A DNA stretch of 64,000 bases from Azolla caroliniana (lineage: Eukaryota > Polypodiophyta), in contig JBHGNT010000002.1 of assembly GCA_043228905.1 (NCBI GenBank), positions 19,964,001 through 20,028,000 of the forward strand, given 5' to 3'. The notes under the pieces are model-generated. The model did no database searches. It saw nothing but the letters and a program-made list of their open reading frames with translations, and had not been told where the DNA came from. This document shows, piece after piece, positions 1-9,789 of the stretch (position 1 is its first letter; the number at the start of each line of letters is the position of its first letter). The position numbers and the translations under genes were made by a program.

Positions 1-581
1 GTTCCCTTTCCTGGATCATACATAACATGTCCATGTTGAGGTATAGAAAGAACCCCAAGAATTTGTGAATCTCTCTCACACTCCATGGAAAAAGTCATAA
101 TTCTGTACTGACACAGAGTGAATCTCTCCCCCAAACCATGGCAAAAAAAAAACCATTAATTTTTTAACTGCACATATATCCTAGAAAGCTAACAAAACTC
201 ACCTTTTCCATTCTTCTCATTTCACCCCGAGCATATTGTGCGGTACAATATATGGCTGTTCACAAGATGTTCAGAAATATCAGAAATTTAATGAATCGAG
301 TATATATAAGAATGAGCCAACTTTTTTATATTCACACTAGAACATAATTGCAATGAGCATATAAATTTTACCCTTCCAGAATTGTCAAAAAATGGTGTTC
401 CCTTGCTACTAGAGTTATTTTCTGGGTTTAAAATTTATTTTCCAGATGATTTATTTGTGAATTTATTTTCCCAAATCTGATGCTTGATGTTTGTCTATTC
501 TGTAATAACTCTTTATGACAAAAACTCATTGAAAGTTACATGCAACATGTCAGCGAAATTTTCATGGTATTATTGTTTTGT

Positions 582-2065
582 TTATTTATAATGGATAAAC
601 CAGTTAGTTAGCAGAATCATACCAACAGAAGGCAAACAAGCAACAAACAATTGCCATAAGTGAAAATCCCACCTGGAAAAAAATATATAAACCATCAGAC
701 ATAACAAAAATATGAATTTTAGGGACTTGCAGAAGCAATGGAAACATGATGGAAATAAAATCTCTAGTTTTTTCTGTTGCGCAGTAGGATCATTCTTCAC
801 TGCGGTTATTGGTAAACCAACTCTTTGCAAATATTTTTAATCAAGAAGCTTTTGGATTCTAACAATGATGCTGTTTAATAAGGTCCAAATCCCATTTGTG
901 ACTATAGATTTACTTGTGATTTTATTTGTGACTATAAATTTACTTTTGATTTAAGGCATTGTGTCTAAAGAGAGAAAAAGATTGTTACAGGTTTTGCAAG
1001 GTGTAGAGAGATTGTAAGACCATGCTTCGTCTATGAGTGAAAACTCAACACTCAAGATTATATTGCTGATATAGAGAATGAAATTCTATTTTTTCCCAAA
1101 CCACCACAATGTAGTAAAACAAATCTTAAGTGAACCAAAGGCTTCATCATTTCCAGTGATTTTCTACGAAAAGAAATAAAACAGCCTGATTAAAACAGTT
1201 TTACTTCCTTAAATATTCTCCCCATAATATTACCCCCAAATTTTATTTCCTCAGCCACACTACCACAGTGTAGTTAAAATCTAATGCATATCATGATTCA
1301 TCGCATGATGTGAGAAAAATGCTGAAAGCTTAAATATAAAACAAACAAAAGCAAAACTTGAGCCAACAACATGCATATATTAAGGAGGTGATTTGCACCC
1401 AAATTTTCAGCTTCAAATGCACAAGAACAAAGAACAAAGCAGACATGGTAAATACTAGGAGGATGTATACATAAGCCCAAAGTTTCACTTTAATATACTA
1501 ACAAAAAACAAAAGAAAATATGAGCCTGCAGCATATACAAGAAAGATGCATGCCCAACTTCACCTTAGATATACAAAAAGAAAACAAAGCATAGTTCAGC
1601 GTCATGCATACATACATATATACATGTAGGTCTGTCATGTGTGTGTGTGTGTGTGTGTGTGTATTTGCATTTATGACAAGCATGACCCAGCATGCATACA
1701 TATATAAGTATGTATGTAACATATGTATATGTATGTCACGTATGTACGTAGGTAGGCATGTACATATGTAGGTACATGTGTATGCTATGTATTCAATTCA
1801 TGAAAAAGAGCGAGGAGAAATACCCAAACTTCTTCTGATTTGGAGCCTCTGAGAAGAGAATGTCAGCAGCCTTCCAGAAGTCGAGATCCTGTTTCTTGGT
1901 GGAGGTGGAGGTGGAGGTGGTAGGGGTAGTGGTGGTAGTGTTTGTTGAATGAGGAGATGTGTGGAGCCATGACAACCTAAGCCTATGCCTATCCCTGCTC
2001 ATGTTCCTGTTCAAGTTCAAGTTCCTGTTGGCATTCCTGCTGAGGATTCCTCCGCTGCCTCGCAT
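582..2065 (-). CDS. Small membrane protein, two exons, plant-conserved type
   Basis: Two exons are joined: 2065-1824 and 672-582. The intron has a GT donor at 1823-1822 and a TTTTCCAG acceptor at 673. The phase matches (80 codons plus 2 nt, then 91 nt), giving 110 aa. Residues 1-60 are Arg, Asn, Thr and Ser rich with almost no acidic residues, as in a mitochondrial presequence. Next comes LDFWKAADILFSEAP, then KKFGWDFHLWQLFVACLPS across the junction, then one hydrophobic segment ending in WFIHYK. The KKFGxDFHLxQLF...CLPS core reminds me of small plant membrane proteins of the mitochondrial complex II subunit (SDH6-like) kind. That link is from memory and weak. Both exons lie beside simple repeats, and no partner gene is adjacent. 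The short C-terminus after the membrane segment may be complete or truncated. Confidence 0.6.
1613..1790. repeat. (GT)n and ATGT-type microsatellite
   Basis: About twelve GT dinucleotides at roughly 1637-1662 are followed by degenerate ATGT/GTAC tetranucleotides. The block lies in the intron just after the first exon of the small membrane protein gene. Confidence 0.85.
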
Positions 2066-2128
2066 ATTTCACAAGGGGCATGGACTCTGCCCCCCCTACC
2101 CATCAACCATCACTCACCATTTCTGTTT

Positions 2129-2322
2129 GGACATGGGCATGGGAATGGGCATGGGCATGGGCATGGGCATGGGCTTGGGCTTGGGCTTGGGCTTGGGTGT
2201 GTAGTTATATATATACATATACATATGTATGTATAAGCTATATTATATATATATATACATATGTATATATACTTTTATATATTTATTTATATCTATATGT
2301 ATGTATGTAATAAATAATGTAC

Positions 2323-2358
<36 letters not shown>
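2129..2358. repeat. Compound simple repeats upstream of the small-protein gene
   Basis: A GGGCAT hexamer array grades into GGGCTT units (about 2131-2197). Then come TA and ATGT-rich DNA and a (GT)n run at 2332-2358. Open frames across it encode only low-complexity peptides such as Met-Gly or Gly-Leu repeats and are not genes. Confidence 0.85.
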
Positions 2359-2362
<4 letters not shown>

Positions 2363-4182
2363 CTTTGTTTTCCTTTCTTCTTCTTTTTCTTCTCTCTTCT
2401 CATTATGGGGGAGCTTGAGGCAGCTATAATATGCAAAACACGCACCCCCCTTGGATGGTGAAACATGCTCCTTGGAGCCTTGAGCCCCCCAGATAATAAA
2501 AACAAAAGTTTGAACCACCCATCGTTTCCTTACATGCTTCAAACTTTTGCTTAATGATCACGATTATCAAAGAGTTTGTTGTCGCTGGCTAATTGATGAT
2601 GTAAGAAATCTGACCCGTCAAACATACATACTTCGTATATTCGCGTGTCATCGTCAATGTTTCCTTGTCGACAAGAGGTTTAACACGATAGAAAGCCACA
2701 AAATGTTAGTACAACTAAATCTTTTCCAAATGGCATTGAGTTATTTAGGAGGTGCCTACAAGCTACAACATCAAGTTGGTAAACAAAAGAAGATATTCTA
2801 GCTTCATGTGAAACATCTATACCAAAACCCTTCCAAATATCTTCAAAGAATACAATGCAATATTGCATTTTTTGAGATTTGCAAAGACATCCATGATTGA
2901 TTCATGAACAATGACTAATTGTTAAAAACTTGTTCTATGAATCTCTCGCTAACAATAGTTGTTGACCCAAGTACATTTACTATCATATGCAACTCAATGC
3001 CCATATTGTAATTTACAAATATTTCCTCAATATACTTTCATTACTTATGTGATTATAAAAGTTAAAAATGACAACATATAAAGGAGGAAAATATATGAGA
3101 AACCAAGGAAAAAGCATCATGGATGAGCAATTGTAGTTTCTCCTAGACTTTCCTCAATAAGGTGAATTACTTCGAAACTTTAGCGTGCTCTCACCTTCTT
3201 CTATTCTTATTTTTTAAACCACGACTCTTCTTCGTTAAAGAAAATATATCCTAAAAAAACTCTCTCTAGCCTTTGAAATGCGTCCTTCAAAATCCTCCCA
3301 AAGAACCTTAGCACGAAGCATGCACCTCATGCTAAACTGAACCAAATTGATCTATTTTTTGTTGCCCCTCTCCCTAGCTTCAAATATAACATCAATAAAA
3401 ATATAATTCTTGTTAAACCAAACAAAGAGAAACCTCATTGCCAAGTGTAAGGACAATACTCTCTTGCACCCATCAACCCAATGACTTTCTAGTAATTCAT
3501 AGCAAACTCCATTCCTCCATAATTTACTTAAGGTAAAGAAATGTAGGATGTGCTAGTGTATGAGGAATCCATATCCTCTTTTGCCGATGGAAGTTGAGAT
3601 CCAAAAGCAAAACTTTCATTCCTTTGATCTCTCAAGAAAGTCATCATCCTAAAAATTCTCAAACAACTCCATGACCTTGTGAGATATCAACATATATTCA
3701 TCCATTAAAGAAGTTTAAGTGATGTTGATATTTGGTATACATGACTACAAACAAATAAGAGGAATGATGATGATTTTCACTTGTTTGATATGGGCAAGAG
3801 AAATGTTATATTGGTTACATATTGTTTGACAATGCATGCACTTGTTTGAATAAATATATGCATATACATACTTATTTTTACTCACATGGATGTTACAAAC
3901 GAGATTTCTAATCCTACACAAGGTCAGTGTAGATGCAAGGTATTTGTTCAAATTTTACTAATAGCCATGGGATTGAGCAAAAAACACATCATACCCAAAA
4001 AAATTCTTGAGCAAGTTGAAGAATTTGAGAGGATGTTATCACATTGTAGGTACAATTAAGTTTGGTGTGTCATGAAGAGGAAAAAACATGCTTTTTAAAA
4101 GTCCTGGAATATTGGTCAAAAGCTTATCTTCATGTGTAAAACTCATATACTAAATTACGCATGCCAAAAAGGAAAGGCTGAA
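2359..4182. other. Intergenic, no gene recognised
   Basis: AT-rich DNA with only short open frames on both strands. It lies just upstream of the LINE endonuclease start, so part of it could be the decayed ORF1 and 5' region of that LINE. I see no zinc knuckle or other marker to prove this. Confidence 0.5.
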
Positions 4183-4620
4183 GTATGAAGGTGACAACAT
4201 GGAATGTAAGAGGGATTTGTTCCCGATTTAAGATGCATGAGGTGTGGAGTGCTTTGTTACACAATCAGTAGTGGGATGTTTTATGTGCAGTGAAGCATAA
4301 AGAACATAAAAATGCAGGTTTAATGGTTAACACTAAGGGTTATATGCTATGTTATTCAGGAAAAGTGAAAGGTGATTTTTCAGGAGTTGTTATGTTTATA
4401 AGAAATGTGTTTTGTCCTCAAGTTATATTTAGTGATGATCTTGGTCGATTTTTGGTTGTACAAATATCTTATGAAGGACAAATTTTGTGGTTGGTTGGTG
4501 TATATGCTTCAAATCTATCTCAAAAATGAAAGTTGTTGTGGCAAAATTTGGCTTTGTTTCTTAAGCAAGGTCGAGTAGGAATAATGATGGGGGATTTTAA
4601 TGTTTGTTGTGAGGAAGCGT

Positions 4621-5282
4621 TGTCGTAGTGTGAATCACACACTACGTGAAATATGTAAAATACTATATCCGATTTAAAGTACGTATAATAAATAAAATAA
4701 AATATTAAAAATATTTATTATATGCATAGGCCAAGGTTCAAACACTATACCTCCACATAGACAAACCCCAACATTACCACTATACTAGCATATTATGAAT
4801 TTTAAAGTTATAGTAAACTTTATTCCATTTAAATATTCTAGATATGCATGGTACAAAAAGTTATGCATGCATACACACTCGAGTTAAAAGAAAAGATGGG
4901 ATAGAAAGCTAATCATGCACATGTAGAGTGCATGAAAACTAAAGTTAGGAAAAGCATGATGCTTGCATATGATAAACTTAGACTCTTCCAACACTATATA
5001 AGGAAGAGAGAAAGATGTATAGGGGTTGTTGATTTTTTATAAGGATTGATTAATACAAAATATTCGTGGGATTCACGAATTTGTGATAAAAATTGTCTCT
5101 TACTATCTAAATATTGATTAAATACACTAAACTCGTGGGATTCACGAGATTCATAACTTACCTATCTTTCTAACAATCTATCCATAACTATAAACTTGTC
5201 TCAAATTCTTCTTTCTCCTAGTCCAAAACCTCAGTGGTTCCCACCCGACTCACGCAACGATCCGGAGCCAAAAGGCACGACA
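4621..5282 (+). mobile_element. Solo LTR of the TGTCGTAGTGT gypsy-type family
   Basis: It begins TGTCGTAGTGT and ends GGCACGACA, the same ends as the LTRs at 58.4-64.0 kb. It carries a TATATAAGG box near 4997, the two hairpins at 5062-5080 and 5132-5148, and the antisense tRNA-like A box (minus 4787-4777). The flanks GCGT and GCGC fit a decayed 4-bp target duplication. It interrupts the LINE endonuclease. There is no internal region, so it is a solo LTR. Confidence 0.85.
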
Positions 5283-6141
5283 GCGCAATCAACTTCTATG
5301 CATTCTATAATGAAAAGATTTGAAAATCAATATTGGGAACAATTAGAAATGGATGTTCTACATTGTGATGTGTGGCCTTAGATTCATGGTGATGAGCCAG
5401 GTTACACTTTTCAATCAACACAATACACATCTACTTGGAGTAGGTTAGATTGTATGTATATTATGCATACTGATTCTTTCTTGCCAGAGATTTTGGATAT
5501 TTCCATTTCTTATGATTTGGTTCTTTCAGATCATTTTCCATTAGTGTTTGAGTTTGTGCATCAATCAGTTGACCAATTTAAATATTTCTTAAGACAACCT
5601 CCTATTCGTTTTAATTCATCTTTTTTAGACCATGAAGTATTTCATGGTTACATGTGTCAATTGATTGAGGAATTCAATTTACATGTTAAAGATGTTGGGT
5701 TTGAGGCTTGCGATGTATTTGTTGTAAATGTGCAAAAGCTATCCAGATTTTATGGAATGTATAATGCCTTTAAGAGAAGAAGAAAAATAAAGGCTTTGGC
5801 TACATTGTTGGGATGATGTAATGCATTACTAAGTTATTGGCGAATGGATGAGCAATTATTGGATATTCACAAAATATTATCAACCTCTTTATGTGATATG
5901 AAAGTTAAGCGTTATTAACAAGCTAGATTACATAAGTTGAGATAAGAAGTGGATGACTGTAATTGTCAATCACACAATTTCTTTCATGCCCTTCATGAAT
6001 CACATGCAAGGTATAATGTGGTGCAATTACAGGAAAATGGGAGGATGGTTATGGATCCTCATATGATTGTGACAAAATGTGTGGATTATTATAAGCAATT
6101 GTTATATGTAGAAACTCACCACATTTAATTATGCTCAAGAG

Positions 6142-7203
6142 GTGTTCTTGAAGGAAGTTACGAATCATGTATCAACAGAGGTTTCTAATGTTTTGGATGC
6201 GTATATATCGGAGGTTGAGGTAGAAAATGTGATTTCTCATCTTGCGAATGGTAAGAGTCCTGGTTGGGATGGTTTAACAAATGAATTCTTCAAGAAATAT
6301 TATACATACTTGAAGAGGTCCTTTGCAATTCTATTCCAGAATGTTTGGTCCACAGGGCACATGCCACAATCTTGGAAGATTGGTTTAATAAAACTGTTAC
6401 CTAAAGTGCCATCTCCAATGTCTTTTGCTCAATGGAGACTTATATCTTTGATGGGAGGAATCTATAAGATTTTCACAAAGATTTTGGCTAATAGATTACA
6501 TACAATATTGCCAACTATTATCCATAATGCTCAATATGGTTTTTTGGCCAACAGAGATATTTTGCATAATATTTTAAATGTTCAAATGGCAATAGATTTT
6601 GATGTGGAAACTAGGCAAGAGATTGTGGTGTTGCAATTGGATCTAGAGAAGGCATATGATCATGTTAATTGGTCTTTTTTATGTCAAGTGATGCATCGAA
6701 TGGGGTTTGGTGATCGTATATCAAATTTGATATATATATTAGGGGATGATTCAATGTCACATGTCATGCTTAATGGAGGAGTAACACAACCTATTTTGGT
6801 TCGACGGTTAGTTAGACAAGGGTGCCGCCTTAGTCCACTTTTGTTTACTATTGTCACTCATTCTATACTTGTTAAGCTACATAATATGGCAGTGGATGGA
6901 GATTTAGTTGGGTTAAGATTGTCATCTGGGAGACAGTGTATTGCTCAAGTGCTAGCAGATGATCATTTTATGTTTTTGGGAGCTACATGTAATAATGTTA
7001 CAAAGGCTACAAAGGTGTGGGAATTGTTTTCTCTTGCATCAGGATTAAAGATTAATATGCGTAAATCAATTATTATTTCATGTACTAAGCAAAATATATT
7101 AGAGCTTGGGTGCTCAAGAAAGATTGTTAATCGTGGGGAAATTTTTCGACACTTGGGTTACCCTATTGGAGTACAAGTTTCACATGTTAAACTAGTTAAT
7201 TGA
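6142..7203 (+). pseudogene. LINE reverse transcriptase core
   Basis: An open stretch of 353 codons with non-LTR RT motifs: GKSPGWDGLTNEFFK, LPKVPSP (normally LIPK), WRLISL, QYGFLANRD (normally Q.GF...R), LDLEKAYDHVNW and RQGCRLSPLLF. The catalytic motif reads LADDHF at about residues 272-277; the Asp pair is kept where the family usually has FADD. The frame ends in TGA at 7201-7203, but thumb-domain sequence carries on in the same frame after it. It is part of the surrounding dead LINE, not a host gene. Confidence 0.85.
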
Positions 7204-7933
7204 GTGGCGAGAAAGATTGAAAGTAAGTTCATCTATTGGAGATCTCAGTCATGGCCATTTCATATAAGGGTTAAAGTTGTGCAATCCATTATGATACCCA
7301 TGGTTTCTTATTATCTTCCATTGTTGCCATGGTCTAAGAAGGCTGTTGAAAAGGTAACCCAATCAATGTGTTCATTATTATGGAAGAAAAAAGGGAAACA
7401 TGGCATTTCTTGGTTGGGAGGGGATCATATTTGTACTCCAAAACGGCTTGGTGGAGCAACATTATTGAATGTATATGAGCATATGGTAGCTCAGAGGTTT
7501 TCATTACTCATCTCTATGTTTGCAAACACAACCATGGATAGATATGGTGATTTTCTTTATTGAGAGAATTGGCATCAAGTTTGGAAATGTAAGAGTAGAA
7601 AGACATTGGTGGAATGTAGTCAATTCCAAAAGGCAAGTGAAGTGTTCAATGTCTTGGGTTGTTAATCAATTATTATCATCTTGGCAGAATGTGTTAGAAT
7701 TTGTCAAGTGGGATCCCCCACCACAAAGAGAGCATGCAAATTCTCTACAACTAGAGATTTTGGCAACATCAAGGTTGGATTGGGAAAGTAAACAACCTTT
7801 GCAACATCAATTTAATCGAATGGCTCGATTAAGATTGGTATCACTAAAAGATGCAAATTTGACTTCTCAAAGAAGGTTGATGGCTTTTCGTAATGCTAGG
7901 TCAACATTTGGAATTCCACGCAATTATCGACAC

Positions 7934-8077
7934 TTCTTTTTCTTTTCTTTTTTTCCCCTAAAAAGATACGCCTTGGTATTATGAAATCATAATAAATACA
8001 AAAGTTGTGTTGGATAAACAAATATACCAACCGATTCCCTTGTACTCTCATCATAGCCAATTTGTTGAGCATAGCCA
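7934..8077 (-). mobile_element. Short retroposed insert with 14-bp target duplication
   Basis: The LINE is interrupted by 144 bp flanked by GCAATTATCGACAC (7920-7933) and GCAATTATCGGCAC (8078-8091). The left end is T/C-rich, so the insert reads on the minus strand with an A/G-rich tail. Long direct repeats plus an A-rich tail are marks of LINE-driven retroposition. I do not recognise the source RNA. Confidence 0.65.
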
Positions 8078-8978
8078 GCAATTATCGGCACATTTGGGAT
8101 ACATTACAAGGATTATTAGTGTTGCAAGGGCATGTGCCACATTTGAATGAAGATTCTTTATATCTTGATTGGACTTTTGTGGGGGGGAACAACTTAAGTA
8201 TGGTTTCAACGAATGAGTTTTATCATACAATTTGGGAAGCATATGTGGTTAGAAAAAAAGGGCAATTAAGGTATGGTCTTTTCATAGGCCAACAATTTGG
8301 TGGAAAAATGTACTCCAGAAGGGTTGGTGTTCACATTTGTCATTTAGAGCCAAGGTGTTTATTTGGAGGATTATGGTTTGTGGATTACCATTGGGTGATG
8401 CTTTATGCAAAAGAAAAATTGCTAGTGGCCTCTGTTTCTTTTGTATGGTGGAAGTAGAACACAGTCGACATCGATTTATTTCATGTCCTGTTACAAAGAT
8501 GGTTTGGAAATTTATTAATGCAACATGGATGTCCCTGACAAGAGGGATAAATTCTCCTTTCAAATGGGTTTTTGCACAAATGGAATTAGGAGGTCTTTCA
8601 CCTTCTTTTCAGATTATTTTGGATTATTTGAGGTATTATAGGCTTTGGTTTATTTGGCATATGCGAAATGCTTTTATATTTGATGAACAAAGGGGAGTAC
8701 ACCGTTGTGTGTTGACATTAAAAGGGTTCCTTTTATGGCAATTTTCATTGTTGGAGATGTCAAGCATATTCAATCACGAAGAGAGACAAGTATGTAAGTT
8801 AGTTGGGCATCACATTTGTCATTTGGTTTGATAAGAAAGGTTATGGGATGTTGAGAGACATATTCATGGTTTGTAATGATAGGAATATGTATCTCTCTAT
8901 ATAGATACATGATGACTTACAAGTTGTAATAGTGGTTTTTTTACATGCAATTAATATAATTGTGTGATTTTACCAAAA

Positions 8979-9789
8979 AGGAATCCATTTAAACTTTTTT
9001 CTTTTTGTTCTACCATTTGAACATCCCCCTCACCTACAAAATTGCAAAAGAGGACTTTGTAGAGACGATTGATCCCATGGGTGATGTTGGAGTTATATTT
9101 GCAAACATAACTTAGCAATCACAAGGTGCAATCGTTCCATTAAAACGGTGGTCAAACTCTTTAAACTCGTGGATAGGAAAGATTTTGCAAAGTGAACCTA
9201 ATATGTCGTATATAACCTATATTAAAAATCTTGAATTTGTTGGTTATTCCTCATAAACTTACACCATTTCATGCATGGAAAAAGAAACAACACATTAGAA
9301 AACGTTTTTGTTTTGTTTTGAGAACATTGGTTGATAGGTTCAAAGACTGTAGACCATAAGTTTGCTAGAGAGTTCACAACAAAGTAGTGTCGAAGGATCG
9401 AGGTAAAAACTTTGAAACACCCACAATTTTTGTCTTTACTCCTCGAACACCCTTGGCAAACCCAACCCATTCTCAGGCAATTAATTATATGTGCTAATTG
9501 GGCAAGCACATGTCAGCTCATTTGGCTTTCATTTCATTCGAAGCGGGATTGACAAGAGGAATTCAGGGGGTTGTGGGGGGCAATGAGAACTTAGGGGGTA
9601 TTCCGGGAATAATGAAAACCCGGGGGTATTTCCGAGGTTTACCTGAATGTTTATGTGATTTGCATGTGGCTGTCAATGCATATTCATTCTTCATTCTTCT
9701 TCTTCGTGCATGACTCATGAGCCCAAAGAACATTTGTAAAGTTTCTTTAACCATGTCTTTGAACACACATAAATAATATTGTTCATAGA
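8979..9789. other. Spacer upstream of the PPR gene
   Basis: No gene is supported. A G-rich patch lies at about 9566-9625. The stretch just before 9790 should hold the PPR promoter and 5' UTR, but no sharp core element is visible. Confidence 0.5.

Larger units (their letters stand above)
4183..8978 (+). mobile_element. Decayed L1-type LINE (ORF2 remnants)
   Basis: ORF2 parts appear in order on the plus strand. The endonuclease starts near 4187 with TTWNVRGI and continues with MGDFNVC near 4590. It is then split by a solo LTR and resumes to SDHFPLVFEF near 5525-5560. The reverse transcriptase is at 6142-7203, its thumb region at 7204-7563, and the zf-RVT-like end (CFFCMVEVEHSRHRF) near 8430-8480. 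Stops and frameshifts break the frame many times, so it is dead. The 3' end reads TTTTACCAAAAAGG near 8966-8980, like the 3' end of the related fragment ending at 16568. Seen: order and motifs. Inference: one element, L1 clade. Confidence 0.85.

Noticed and set aside
1959-2310. Overlapping plus-strand frames encoding Met-Gly, Gly-Leu or Trp-Ala repeats
   Set aside because: They are translations of the GGGCAT/GGGCTT and TA/GT simple repeats, and they overlap the minus-strand exon of the small membrane protein gene.
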